The notes beneath the pieces are model-generated. The model was not told where the DNA came from and searched no databases. It saw only the letters and a program-made list of their open reading frames with translations. This document shows, piece by piece, positions 1 through 8,825 of a DNA stretch of 64,000 bases. Location of the stretch: NCBI GenBank assembly GCA_905215805.1, contig CAJMRL010000001.1, positions 186,001 through 250,000 of the forward strand, read 5' to 3'. Made by a program: the position numbers and the translations under genes. Each line of letters opens with the position of its first letter. Positions within the stretch are counted from its first letter, which is position 1. Source of the DNA: an uncultured bacterium (GTDB taxonomy: Bacteria; Bacillota; Clostridia; UBA1381).

Positions 1-1751
1 TAACATCATTTACTGTACAGATTAATATACCTGATACAGTAGTATCTGCAACAGCAACAGCAGCTTCAGGATTTATAGCAACAGATAATCTTGACATAAC
101 AGCTCATACATACACATATGGTGGTATGGCGATAGACAATGTAAAGACCGATGATAATGTATTTGCAACTATTGAACTTACATTATCAGAAGATGTTGCT
201 AGCGATTTCAAGGCAGAGCTTATAGGTTCATCAGTAATTGCAGTAGGTGCAACAGAATATTCAATCAGTAATGGTAAGTTGCCAGCTGCATATGCGGTTA
301 TTTCGTCAGTTACTTTACCTGTAGAAACAGAGACACCTGCAACAGAAGCACCTGCAACAGAGGCACCTGCAACAGTAGCACCGACAGCTGCTCCTACAGA
401 GAAGCCGATCATTGACACTGTTGAGCTTAGCGATCTCGTATCAGCAAGTGCAGCAAGAGAAGCTGAAGCAGTAGAAGGCGCAGTTGTATATGTAACAACA
501 CATGTTACATCAGGAAATGATACTCTTGTATATGGTACAGACTATGTAGCTAAGATTGGAAACACAGTTCTTACAGAGAAAGAGTATACAGATAGAATTT
601 GGGCTTATGATGGAAACAAGGCTTCAGATGCAATTGATGATATATCTCTTGTATTCTATAAGAGTGCAGATGTAGCTGCTAAGCTTAATGTTGAAGGCAA
701 TCCGTATGCTATCGATTACGGAACAGCTAAAGTTGAGGAACCTGATACACCGTCAACACAGTACAAGTTCACAAAGTGGACAAAGACAGGTTCATCAAGC
801 TCAATCACAAGCGACTCAATCACAAGAGGATACAGCAGAACATACGTGGCTAACTTCAATAACTTTGATGAGGATACTCAGTACATCAAGTACGAGATCA
901 CATCAGGTGACAGATACATTGACCTCTTAGAGATTGCAGATACTACAAAGATCAATGTAGAAGCAAGCACTGTTGGTACAGCAAGAATCAAGGCTACACT
1001 TTATGATGAAGCTACAGATAAAGCACTTGCTGAGTCAACAACACTTTCAATCAGTGTTAAGAGCGCAACATCGAGCAGCGGTTCAAGCAGCAGCTCAGGC
1101 AGCGGAAGCACAGGCGGCTCATCGATCGGTCAGATCGCAGGCGGCAACCTTGGTAATGTATCAATCACAGATCCGGGCATTGTTAACGGAAATATAAACT
1201 TCCAGGATCTTGATCAGGCTGCATGGGCAAGAGATGCTATCGTTTACCTTGCACAGCGCGGTATAATCAATGGTAGATCATCAACAGAGTTTGCTCCGAA
1301 TGATTCTATCACAAGAGCTGAGTTCGCACAGCTTGTTATAAATATGTACGGTCTTAATAAGATAACATCAGCAAATGTTAATGTAACATCTAACTTTGCA
1401 GATGTACAGAGCGGTACATGGTATTACAATGCAGTTAATATTGCTGCTAACCTCGGTATAGTTACAGGTTACCCGGATGGTAACTTCTATCCGAACAACC
1501 TCATTTCCAGACAGGAAATGGCTCTTATGATGTACAGAGTTGCAAATAAGGCAAATGCTAAGCTCACAGCAGTTAACGAGCAGAAGGTATGGTCTGATCC
1601 GGTAGCTGATTGGGCAGCAGACGCTGTAACAACTCTCCAGATGGCAGGCGTAATTAACGGTACATCTGATACAACATTTGAGGCAGAGGCAGGAGCAACA
1701 AGAGCTCAGGCTGCTCAGATGATCTATAACCTCTATCAGGTTATCAGATAA
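1..1751 (+). CDS. SLH-domain surface protein, 3' portion (5' end outside window)
   Basis: The frame is open from base 3, so the gene begins before the window and the ATG at 126 is internal. The visible part has a beta-rich extracellular region, a Pro/Thr/Ala linker of TEAPA-type repeats (about 330-410), a Ser/Gly linker (about 1065-1125) and three C-terminal SLH domains (about 1216-1350, 1396-1545, 1588-1730) with typical WAxxAIxxLxxxGIINGxxxxxFxPNxxITRAEFAxL patterning. SLH triplets bind pyruvylated secondary cell-wall polymers, so the protein is probably anchored on the cell surface. What the N-terminal part does cannot be judged here. A strong terminator follows the stop codon. Confidence 0.9.
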   Translation, partial: TSFTVQINIPDTVVSATATAASGFIATDNLDITAHTYTYGGMAIDNVKTDDNVFATIELTLSEDVASDFKAELIGSSVIAVGATEYSISNGKLPAAYAVISSVTLPVETETPATEAPATEAPATVAPTAAPTEKPIIDTVELSDLVSASAAREAEAVEGAVVYVTTHVTSGNDTLVYGTDYVAKIGNTVLTEKEYTDRIWAYDGNKASDAIDDISLVFYKSADVAAKLNVEGNPYAIDYGTAKVEEPDTPSTQYKFTKWTKTGSSSSITSDSITRGYSRTYVANFNNFDEDTQYIKYEITSGDRYIDLLEIADTTKINVEASTVGTARIKATLYDEATDKALAESTTLSISVKSATSSSGSSSSSGSGSTGGSSIGQIAGGNLGNVSITDPGIVNGNINFQDLDQAAWARDAIVYLAQRGIINGRSSTEFAPNDSITRAEFAQLVINMYGLNKITSANVNVTSNFADVQSGTWYYNAVNIAANLGIVTGYPDGNFYPNNLISRQEMALMMYRVANKANAKLTAVNEQKVWSDPVADWAADAVTTLQMAGVINGTSDTTFEAEAGATRAQAAQMIYNLYQVIR

Positions 1752-1797
1752 ATAAAAGTATAAATGCTGTTTCGGAATGGCTGACCGGAATGGTTTG

Positions 1798-1832
1798 GAC
1801 ACGGAAAACTTCGGTTTTCCGTGTCTTTTTTT
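1798..1832 (+). terminator. Rho-independent terminator after SLH gene
   Basis: A perfect 12-bp stem (1798-1809 with 1814-1825) closes on a TTCG tetraloop and is followed by a run of seven or more T. It separates the SLH gene from ung. Confidence 0.93.
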
Positions 1833-1851
1833 AAATCTTTTGATGAATTAT

Positions 1852-1880
1852 TTGCTTTTTTGAAAGAAAGATGGTATAAT
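1852..1880 (+). promoter_or_regulatory. Sigma-A promoter of ung
   Basis: A weak -35 TTGCTT (1852-1857), a 17-bp spacer and an extended -10 TGG-TATAAT (1875-1880) lie just upstream of the AGGAGG site of ung. Confidence 0.7.
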
Positions 1881-1902
1881 AATAAAAAGGAGGTTTTTGT
1901 GA

Positions 1903-2577
1903 ATGGTAAACATCGGCAATGACTGGGATGAGATTTTAGAGGGTGAATTTAAAAAAGAGTATTATATAAAGCTTAGAGAGTTTTTAAAGAGTGAATATAA
2001 AACACATAAAATATATCCGGATATGTATGATATTTTTAATGCACTAAAATGGACGAGCTATGCGGATACAAAGGTTGTTATTCTGGGGCAGGATCCGTAT
2101 CATGAAGAAGGGCAGGCACATGGTCTGGCTTTTTCTGTAAAGAAAGGAATAAAAATACCGCCGTCGCTTATGAATATGTATAAAGAGCTTCATGATGAAT
2201 TGGGATGTTATATACCGAATAACGGTTATCTTGAAAAATGGGCGCGTCAGGGAGTTATGCTGCTGAATTCGGCGCTTACAGTCAGAAGCGGAGCAGCTAA
2301 TTCGCATAGAAATAAAGGATGGGAGATATTTACCGATAGAGTTGTTGAATGTCTTAATGAAAGGGAAGATCCGGTAATATTTTTGCTTTGGGGAAATAAC
2401 GCAAAGGAAAAGATGAAAATTATAACCAATCCCAATCATAAAATTCTTACTACAGTACATCCAAGTCCGCTTTCGGCAAGCAGAGGATTTTTTGGATGCG
2501 GTCATTTTAAGAAGGCAAATCAACTTCTTGAAGCAATGGGAAAAACGCCGATTGATTGGCAGATAGAGAATATATGA
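1903..2577 (+). CDS. ung: uracil-DNA glycosylase, family 1
   Basis: Removes uracil from DNA to start base excision repair. The 224-aa protein has the full family-1 length. It carries the water-activating motif GQDPYH at residues 62-67 (Asp64 catalytic) and the HPSPLSA minor-groove loop near residue 188. An AGGAGG ribosome site sits 9-10 bases before the ATG. It is the first gene of a rightward run; the next gene begins one base after its stop, so ung and the coaE-like gene are probably co-transcribed. Confidence 0.97.
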   Translation: MVNIGNDWDEILEGEFKKEYYIKLREFLKSEYKTHKIYPDMYDIFNALKWTSYADTKVVILGQDPYHEEGQAHGLAFSVKKGIKIPPSLMNMYKELHDELGCYIPNNGYLEKWARQGVMLLNSALTVRSGAANSHRNKGWEIFTDRVVECLNEREDPVIFLLWGNNAKEKMKIITNPNHKILTTVHPSPLSASRGFFGCGHFKKANQLLEAMGKTPIDWQIENI

Positions 2578-2578
2578 G

Positions 2579-3178
2579 GTGAATATGCTTGTATTCGGTA
2601 TAACAGGAGGCTCCGGTTCCGGAAAATCATCGGCTTCGGAGCGGTTTAGAGAAAATGGAATATATGTTATAGACGCAGATAAAACGGCTCGTGAGGTTGT
2701 AAGACAAGGTGAGCCATGTCTTGAAGAGCTTGTAAAAGAGTTTGGCAGTGAAATACTTAATGACGACGGCAGCCTTAACAGAAGAAAAACCGGGGAGATA
2801 GTATTTTCAGATAAAAAAAAGCTGGATATTCTTAATAGGGTCACTCATAAATATATACAGAAAGCTTTGGAAGATCAGCTTAATAAAATTGATACGGATA
2901 TAGCAGCTGTAGACGGAGCGGTTATCATAGGCAGTCCGGTCGAAAAAATGTGCAGTTTTTTGGTGTCAGTAATGGCTGATAAGGAAATAAGAGTAAAAAG
3001 AATTATGGCAAGAGACGATATTTCAAGGGAAGCTGCATTGAAAAGAATAGAATCGCAGCCTTCTGATGAATTTTATATTGCAAATTCGAGGTATTTGTTG
3101 TATAATAATATTAGCAAAGAAAATTTGAATATTGAAGTTGACAAACTTGCAAAAACTATAAAGGAGAGTATGAGGTAG
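2579..3178 (+). CDS. coaE: dephospho-CoA kinase
   Basis: Catalyses the last step of coenzyme A synthesis, ATP-dependent 3'-phosphorylation of dephospho-CoA. The 199-aa length fits. The N-terminal P-loop GGSGSGKS (about residues 10-17), the following D-A-D (VIDADKTAREVV) and the LID-like RIMARDDISREAALKRIESQ stretch are typical of CoaE. The start is either GTG at 2579 or ATG at 2585; both are close to a GAGGTG sequence overlapping the ung stop. The region around residues 90-125 is less conserved than usual, so a related P-loop kinase is a minor alternative. Confidence 0.85.
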   Translation: MNMLVFGITGGSGSGKSSASERFRENGIYVIDADKTAREVVRQGEPCLEELVKEFGSEILNDDGSLNRRKTGEIVFSDKKKLDILNRVTHKYIQKALEDQLNKIDTDIAAVDGAVIIGSPVEKMCSFLVSVMADKEIRVKRIMARDDISREAALKRIESQPSDEFYIANSRYLLYNNISKENLNIEVDKLAKTIKESMR

Positions 3179-3181
3179 CAT

Positions 3182-3724
3182 TTGGGAAAATTTATAAGAA
3201 TTATTTTAGCTTTAATAGCCGTGGTGATCGCATTTATAGGTATAAAAAGCGGTTATCATGTTGGAAAGCAGGCAAGCTATCCCGTAGCGTACAGTGAATA
3301 TATTGTTAAATATGCGCATGAATATGATTTGGATCCATATTTGGTTATGGCGGTTATCAAGGTTGAGAGCAATTTTGTACCGGAAGCAGAATCGGCATAT
3401 GCAGCGGGACTTATGCAGCTTACAGAAGATACAGCCGAATGGAATGCAAAAGAAATGGAGCTGAAAGATTACGATTATAAAGATCCTGAAACAAATATAC
3501 GAATAGGATGTCATTATCTGAAATATCTTATAAGAAAATACGAGAATATAGATACGGCGTTAGCGGCATATAACGGCGGAATGGGTAATGTATCAAAATG
3601 GCTTAATGATGAAAGATACAGCGATGACGGCGTTACGCTTAAATACATACCTTTTTCGGAAACAAGGCACTATGTAAAAAAGGTTAATGAAAGCTGGCAG
3701 AAATATAAAGAATTGTACCAATAA
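3182..3724 (+). CDS. membrane-anchored lytic transglycosylase (SLT domain)
   Basis: Cleaves the MurNAc-GlcNAc bond of peptidoglycan. The 180-aa protein has one N-terminal signal-anchor helix (about residues 4-22) and one compact Slt70-like domain. Visible motifs are the catalytic Glu62 in VIKVESNF, GLMQLT near residue 77 and AAYNGG near residue 128. It starts with TTG at 3182, six bases after a GAGG site that overlaps the end of coaE; no better ATG lies upstream. It may act in cell-wall turnover together with uppP and the class A PBP encoded in this window. Confidence 0.9.
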   Translation: MGKFIRIILALIAVVIAFIGIKSGYHVGKQASYPVAYSEYIVKYAHEYDLDPYLVMAVIKVESNFVPEAESAYAAGLMQLTEDTAEWNAKEMELKDYDYKDPETNIRIGCHYLKYLIRKYENIDTALAAYNGGMGNVSKWLNDERYSDDGVTLKYIPFSETRHYVKKVNESWQKYKELYQ

Positions 3725-3802
3725 TATTACAATAAAGGTGTTGTAGTATTTTAAATATTGCAGGCTCAGCCTGATTATTCTATAATAAGGGAGGAAAAAT
3801 TT

Positions 3803-4432
3803 ATGTCATTGGTAGTTACAATTGGAAGACAGTACGGCAGTGCGGGAAAAGATGTAGGAATGAAGATTGCTAAGGCTCTTGATATACCGTTCTATGATAA
3901 GGAACTGGTTAACCTGGCTGCTAAAAAAGGAAATTACAGCGAAGAAGCTTTAAAGCATGTGGATGAAAAGGCAACTAACAGCTTATTATATTCACTGGCA
4001 AGCGGAAATTATTCTATGCACGGAATCAATTCAACCATGTATTTTGATATGCCTATAAACGATAAGCTTTTTATTGCTCAGTCAGAGGTAATAAAAGAGA
4101 TCGCGCTGAAAGGCGATTGTGTAATTGTAGGCAGGAGCGCTGATTATGTACTCGAGCAGGTTCCTCAAGTAGATGTATTGAGTGTGTTTGTATATGCACC
4201 GTTTGATTTTAGAATGAAACGTGTAAAAGAGGCATACGGATACACAGATGCAAAAGCGCGAGATGCTGTAAAACGTACTGATAAACAAAGACGTACATAT
4301 TATGAATATTATACAAACAACGATTGGGGTTCTATGCTTACATATGATTTGTGTCTTAATACCGAGGCATTGGGAATAGATGAAGCAGCGAAGCTGGTAA
4401 TTTCGTATATAAAATCAAGATATAACAAATAA
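3803..4432 (+). CDS. cytidylate kinase-like family protein
   Basis: A 209-aa P-loop-type protein of the cytidylate-kinase-like family (Cytidylate_kin2), whose substrate is unknown. The start at 3803 is preferred over the frame's upstream TTG at 3758 because a strong AAGGGAGG site (3787-3794) precedes it and the conserved N-terminus MSLVVTIGRQYGSAGKDVG begins there. This Gly-rich loop replaces a classical Walker A. VIVGRSADYVL near residue 107 and the Arg-rich RVKEAYGYTDAKARDAVKRTDKQRR lid region are also typical. It stands alone between the lytic transglycosylase and uppP. Confidence 0.87.
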   Translation: MSLVVTIGRQYGSAGKDVGMKIAKALDIPFYDKELVNLAAKKGNYSEEALKHVDEKATNSLLYSLASGNYSMHGINSTMYFDMPINDKLFIAQSEVIKEIALKGDCVIVGRSADYVLEQVPQVDVLSVFVYAPFDFRMKRVKEAYGYTDAKARDAVKRTDKQRRTYYEYYTNNDWGSMLTYDLCLNTEALGIDEAAKLVISYIKSRYNK

Positions 4433-4485
4433 TTGGTATATGGCGTCTGAGGGACTGTACATAATTAATTAGGGAGGATGTTTGT

Positions 4486-5304
4486 GTGTTTATAGAGATC
4501 ATTAAATCAATCATACTGGGTGTTGTTGAGGGTATAACGGAATGGCTTCCGATAAGCTCGACAGGACATATGATACTGGTAAACGAGCTGATAAGGAATA
4601 CGAAGGAAAATTTTACGGCTTCGGATTTGTATCTGTATGTTATACAGCTTGGGGCAATATTGGCAGTTGTAACGTTGTATTTTCATAAGCTTAATCCTTT
4701 TTCTCCGAAAAAGAGCAGGGAAGAAAAGCATGATACATGGCAGATGTGGTTTAAGGTGATTGTGGCATGTATACCGGCAGCTGTTATAGGATTGCTTCTT
4801 AACGACTATATGGAGCATTTTGAAAATTGGGAAGTTGTTTCGGCAATGCTTATAGTCTATGGTATAGCATTTATTATCGTGGAACGGCGGCATAAGAAGG
4901 TGCGCGTTAATGATATGAATCAGATGACATACAAAACGGCTCTGCTAATAGGTCTTTTTCAGGTTTTATCTATAATACCGGGAACCTCTCGTTCAGGCGC
5001 GACAATTTTAGGGGCAATGATCCTGGGGTGCTCAAGAGGCATTTCAGCGGAATTCTCATTTTTCCTTGCGATCCCTGTAATGTTCGGAGTAAGTCTTTTA
5101 AAGATCGTGACTTATGAGGGAGCAATGAGCGGCTCGGATATTGCAGTGCTTATAACGGGCATGGTCGTTGCATACACAGTGTCAATGCTTGCGATAAAGT
5201 TCCTTATGAACTATGTGAGAAAGCATGATTTTAAGTCGTTCGGATATTACAGAATCGTACTTGGTATTTTGGTAATAGGATACTTTGTTTTAACAGGAAT
5301 TTAA
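4486..5304 (+). CDS. uppP: undecaprenyl-diphosphatase
   Basis: An integral membrane enzyme that dephosphorylates undecaprenyl pyrophosphate to recycle the lipid carrier for peptidoglycan and teichoic acid synthesis; family members give bacitracin resistance. The 272-aa protein has about eight hydrophobic segments, the N-terminal GVVEGITEWLPISSTGHMIL motif and the second signature PGTSRSGATILGAMILG. The start is GTG at 4486, eight bases after AGGGAGG. It ends at a hairpin shared with trxB on the other strand. Confidence 0.97.
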   Translation: MFIEIIKSIILGVVEGITEWLPISSTGHMILVNELIRNTKENFTASDLYLYVIQLGAILAVVTLYFHKLNPFSPKKSREEKHDTWQMWFKVIVACIPAAVIGLLLNDYMEHFENWEVVSAMLIVYGIAFIIVERRHKKVRVNDMNQMTYKTALLIGLFQVLSIIPGTSRSGATILGAMILGCSRGISAEFSFFLAIPVMFGVSLLKIVTYEGAMSGSDIAVLITGMVVAYTVSMLAIKFLMNYVRKHDFKSFGYYRIVLGILVIGYFVLTGI

Positions 5305-5328
5305 AAAACCGCCGTTAGGCGGTTTTTT
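5303..5328. terminator. Bidirectional terminator between uppP and trxB
   Basis: An 11-bp stem (5303-5313 with 5318-5328) around a GTTA loop has A-run and T-run flanks, so it can terminate both convergent genes. It overlaps both stop codons. Confidence 0.88.
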
Positions 5329-6220
5329 ATTTCATGCTTTTTATATATTCCATAGCCGAAATTGCTGCACATGCTCCGTCGGCGGCAGCTGTTACAAGCT
5401 GGCGGACGTTTTTTCTGCGGCAGTCACCTGCCGCAAAAATGCCGGGAACGTTTGTTATGCAATTTTCTCCGGATATAATATATCCATCCTCGTCAAGTTC
5501 CACAAGGCTATTATACGCCTCGTTATCCGGCTCCTGACCTATACAAACGAACAATGCGTCTGAATCTATTATTTGTCCGTTTTTAAGACGGATTCCTTCA
5601 AGAGAGCTTTCCCCGATAAGTGAATCGATCTCAGCATTTGTTATGAATTCGATATTATCTAACTTTTGCAGTCTTTGCAAATATCTGTCTGAAAATCTGA
5701 ACGTATCCCTTCTATGTATGATATACACTTTATTACATAAGCCCGAAAGAAATTCAGCTGCCGCAGCGGCGCTGTTACCACCACCGGCAACAGCAGCTGT
5801 TTTTCCCTTGAAGAATGCGCCGTCACATACAGCACAGTATGATACTCCTGAGCCGCATAGCCTTTCTTCACCGTCTATGCCAAGGTGGCGGTGCTTTGCT
5901 CCGGATGCTATAATAACGGTTTTTCCCTCAAATACTTCGTCTTCGGTGTATACTCGTTTTACAGAGCCGTCCTCTATTTTTACCACTCTTTCAAGCTCGA
6001 AATCGACTCCATATTCAGTTACCTGCTCAAAAAGGCTGTTTGCAAATTGAGCGCCGCTTATGCTTTTTAATCCCGGGAAATTCTCTACGACAGGCGCCGA
6101 AGCTATTTGCCCGCCGACTGTTTCACCCTCTATTATAAGAACAGACAATCCTGCTCTTGCCGCATAGAGGGCGGCTGTAAGTCCGGAACAGCCGCCCCCT
6201 GTTATAATCACATCATACAA
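5327..6220 (-). CDS. trxB: NADPH-dependent thioredoxin reductase
   Basis: A flavoprotein that moves electrons from NADPH to thioredoxin-like disulfides. The 297-aa protein has the FAD dinucleotide fold GGGCSG (residues 8-13), the redox pair C129-A-V-C132 followed by Asp133, the NADPH fold GGGNSA near residue 146, and HRRDTFR, the arginine motif of NADPH-specific members. C-A-V-C replaces the more usual C-A-T-C. It starts one base after the nrdD stop in the same direction, which suggests it reduces the redoxin domain fused to NrdD. Confidence 0.95.
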   Translation of the reverse strand: MYDVIITGGGCSGLTAALYAARAGLSVLIIEGETVGGQIASAPVVENFPGLKSISGAQFANSLFEQVTEYGVDFELERVVKIEDGSVKRVYTEDEVFEGKTVIIASGAKHRHLGIDGEERLCGSGVSYCAVCDGAFFKGKTAAVAGGGNSAAAAAEFLSGLCNKVYIIHRRDTFRFSDRYLQRLQKLDNIEFITNAEIDSLIGESSLEGIRLKNGQIIDSDALFVCIGQEPDNEAYNSLVELDEDGYIISGENCITNVPGIFAAGDCRRKNVRQLVTAAADGACAAISAMEYIKSMK

Positions 6221-6221
6221 A

Positions 6222-8588
6222 TCAGTTCACCATGCTTTTCATATATTTCTTTATATTTGACGCATTCGTATATGTGTCAACAACTCCATCGTGCATAATT
6301 ACAAGAGTCGGTGCCTGCTGTATGCCGAACTGCTTGGTAAGCTCTGCATTTTCTTCAGCATCTATCGCTTTATATTCAAGCTTTCCGTCAAGCATGTTTT
6401 TTACTATAGCGCAGTTCGGACATGTTTTTGTAGTAAATAAAAGCGCTTCATTTTGATTAGACGCATCTTTATTTACCGGCTGTACATGTTCAACAGCATG
6501 TGATGTTTTGAGCTTTGAATTAGCAATATCATAAAGCTTTCTGTCCTTGAACTCTTGTGTTTTTCCGTCGTTCCAGTTCTGGACGGGGCGGTAATATCCG
6601 GTTATACGGCTGTATACCTCTGTTTTTCTGCCGCACTTTGGGCATTCGTATACTTCTCCGGAAATATATCCGTGATTGGTGCATACTGAATATGTCGGAG
6701 AAATCGTATAATACGGCAGCTTATAATTCTGAGCGATTTTCTTTACAAGCTCAGCCGCAGACTGCCATGTCGGAAGTTTCTCTCCGACAAACGCATGAAA
6801 TACTGTTCCCGAAGTGTAAAGAGTTTGAAGCTCATCCTGAACATCTAAAGCGTCAAATATGTCAGATGTATATCCTACCGGAAGATGTGAGCTGTTTGTA
6901 TAATACGGAGTTTCTCCCGGCTTTGCTGCTGTGATTATATCAGGATATTTTTCAACATCATGCTTTGCGAGCCTGTATGTTGTTGATTCTGCCGGAGTTG
7001 CCTCGAGATTATAAAGATCGCCGTACATTTCCTGATAGTCTGAAAGTCTGTCACGCATATGGTTAAGAACTTTTTTCGCAAATTCCTGAGTTTCCTTGTG
7101 CGTCAAATCTGCTTCAAGCCAGTTTGAGTTAAGTCCTACTTCGTTCATTCCTATAAGACCTATGGTAGAGAAGTGATTCTCAAATGTTCCAAGATAACGC
7201 TTTGTATACGGATACAGTCCTTCGTTGAGCAGCTTTGTTATAATTTCACGCTTGATTTTAAGAGAACGTGCCGCAATATCCATCATTCTGTCAAGACGCT
7301 TGAAGAAATCACGCTCGTTTGAGGCAAGATATGCAATTCTCGGTAAATTTATTGTCACAACTCCGACAGAGCCGGTGCTTTCGCCGCTGCCGAAGAAGCC
7401 GCCTGTTTTCTTTCTGAGTTCTCTTAAATCCAGCCTTAAACGGCAGCACATGCTTCTTACATCTGACGGCTCCATATCGCTGTTTATATAATTGGAGAAA
7501 TACGGAGTTCCGTACTTTGCGGTCATTTCAAATAAAAGTCTGTTATTTTCTGTATCTGACCAGTCGAAATCTTTTGTTATTGAATATGTCGGTATCGGAT
7601 ATTGGAAGCCTCTGCCGTTGTAATCTCCCTCTATCATGATTTCGATAAACGCTTTGTTTATCATATCCATTTCTTTTTTGCAGTCTTTATAGCAGAAGTC
7701 CTGTTCCTTGCCGCCTACTATAGCCTTCATTTCAGCAAGGTCATCCGGTACTGTCCAGTCAAGAGTAATATTCGAGAACGGTGCCTGTGAACCCCAGCGA
7801 CTCGGTGTATTTACTCCGTATATAAATGATTCGATACATTTTTTTGTCTGGTCGTAGGTAAGGTTATCTGTTTTTACGAACGGTGCAAGATAGGTATCAA
7901 ACGATGAGAACGCCTGTGCGCCCGCCCATTCATTCTGCATTATACCAAGGAAGTTGACCATCTGATTACAGAGTGTTGAAAGATGCTTTGCCGGAGCGGA
8001 AGTGATTTTTCCGGTAACTCCGCCGAAGCCTTCTGTTATAAGCTGCTTTAAGGACCAGCCTGCGCAATAGCCTGTAAGCATGGAAAGGTCATGAATATGG
8101 ATATCGGCGTTTCTGTGAGCCGAGCTGATCTCATCATCATATATTTCCGAAAGCCAGTAATTTGCGGTGATTGCACCGGAATTGCTGAGGATAAGTCCGC
8201 CTACAGAGTATGTGACGGTCGAATTTTCCTTCACGCGCCAGTCCTTTACTTTAACATAGCTGTCCACAAGCTCTTTGTAATCAAGAATTGTAGACTTCAT
8301 ATTTCTTATTTTTTCTCTCTGTTTTCTGTATAAAATATATGCTTTTGCCACTTCGGCATAGCCTGCCTTTACAAGCACATTTTCAACGCTGTCCTGAATA
8401 TCTTCAACATTGATAAAGCCGTCCTTTATTTTTCCTGTGTAGTCAGCCGTTACCTTTAGGGCAAGAAGATCTATTATATCGTCGTTGTATGGCGTGCCCA
8501 ATGCGTCAAATGCTTTTTTTATAGCGGTCGATATTTTACTTAAATCAAAAGCCGAAATTTTTCCGTCTCTCTTTACTACCTGATACAT
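6222..8588 (-). CDS. nrdD: class III ribonucleoside-triphosphate reductase with fused C-terminal redoxin domain
   Basis: The oxygen-sensitive glycyl-radical enzyme that makes dNTPs. The 788-aa protein has an N-terminal ATP-cone (about 1-95), the reductase barrel with YCAGW, NTPSRWGSQAPFSN and SMCCRLRLDLREL motifs, a zinc site (CTNH then CPKC) and the glycyl-radical motif RITGYYRP (Gly664). Residues about 714-788 form an extra thioredoxin/glutaredoxin-like domain with C723-P-N-C726 and a cis-Pro at about 760; the usual family length is about 700. With trxB next door, this fits the thioredoxin-dependent NrdD subtype. The activase gene nrdG is not in the window. AGGAGG precedes the ATG. Confidence 0.96.
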   Translation of the reverse strand: MYQVVKRDGKISAFDLSKISTAIKKAFDALGTPYNDDIIDLLALKVTADYTGKIKDGFINVEDIQDSVENVLVKAGYAEVAKAYILYRKQREKIRNMKSTILDYKELVDSYVKVKDWRVKENSTVTYSVGGLILSNSGAITANYWLSEIYDDEISSAHRNADIHIHDLSMLTGYCAGWSLKQLITEGFGGVTGKITSAPAKHLSTLCNQMVNFLGIMQNEWAGAQAFSSFDTYLAPFVKTDNLTYDQTKKCIESFIYGVNTPSRWGSQAPFSNITLDWTVPDDLAEMKAIVGGKEQDFCYKDCKKEMDMINKAFIEIMIEGDYNGRGFQYPIPTYSITKDFDWSDTENNRLLFEMTAKYGTPYFSNYINSDMEPSDVRSMCCRLRLDLRELRKKTGGFFGSGESTGSVGVVTINLPRIAYLASNERDFFKRLDRMMDIAARSLKIKREIITKLLNEGLYPYTKRYLGTFENHFSTIGLIGMNEVGLNSNWLEADLTHKETQEFAKKVLNHMRDRLSDYQEMYGDLYNLEATPAESTTYRLAKHDVEKYPDIITAAKPGETPYYTNSSHLPVGYTSDIFDALDVQDELQTLYTSGTVFHAFVGEKLPTWQSAAELVKKIAQNYKLPYYTISPTYSVCTNHGYISGEVYECPKCGRKTEVYSRITGYYRPVQNWNDGKTQEFKDRKLYDIANSKLKTSHAVEHVQPVNKDASNQNEALLFTTKTCPNCAIVKNMLDGKLEYKAIDAEENAELTKQFGIQQAPTLVIMHDGVVDTYTNASNIKKYMKSMVN

Positions 8589-8679
8589 ATCCGTTCCTCC
8601 TGTATAATTTTACGGCAGCCAATATTTTGGTCTGCCCGAGCTTTATATTAATGTGTGTTATTTTTTACTGAGTAGGTTT

Positions 8680-8708
8680 ATTATACCACTGTATAAAGAG
8701 CTTGTCAA
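8680..8708 (-). promoter_or_regulatory. Sigma-A promoter of nrdD-trxB
   Basis: On the minus strand there is a perfect -35 TTGACA (8708-8703), a 17-bp spacer and an extended -10 TGG-TATAAT (8685-8680). It lies about 92 bases before the nrdD start and overlaps an NrdR box. Confidence 0.9.
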
Positions 8709-8733
8709 CTGTTTTAGGCACAATATATTGTAT
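8686..8733. promoter_or_regulatory. Tandem NrdR boxes
   Basis: Two palindromic sites match the NrdR core C-W-A-T-A-T-A-T-W-G. The core CAATATATTG (8721-8730) matches 10/10 and CTGTATAAAG (8689-8698) matches 8/10. They are exactly 32 bp apart, three helical turns, as is usual for paired NrdR boxes. One lies in the promoter spacer and the other just upstream of -35, so binding should repress nrdD-trxB when dNTP/ATP is high. The nrdR gene is not in the window. Confidence 0.85.
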
Positions 8734-8825
8734 GTGAGTATGGATATTTTTGAGGTATGGCCTATATATGCGGTTTTGACGTATATAAAAAAATTTTTTT
8801 TGAAATGTGCTTGGAATAAAAAAAG

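Noticed and set aside
300..420. Possible CRISPR-like repeats
   Set aside because: These are in-frame TEAPA codon repeats of a surface-protein linker; there are no spacers of regular length.
1368..1802. 144-codon minus-strand frame under the SLH gene
   Set aside because: It is antisense to conserved SLH domains, has no ribosome site and a Cys-rich unnatural composition.
2044..2844. 266-codon minus-strand frame under ung and coaE
   Set aside because: It spans two real genes on the other strand and shows no recognisable domain.
3781..3786. TATAAT before the cytidylate kinase-like gene
   Set aside because: A transcript from it would start inside the ribosome binding site at 3787-3794, so it cannot drive normal translation.
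4447..4456. Ten bases TGAGGGACTG identical to the left edge of repeat copy B
   Set aside because: There is no matching GCAGAT, inverted arm or right end nearby, so it is probably chance.
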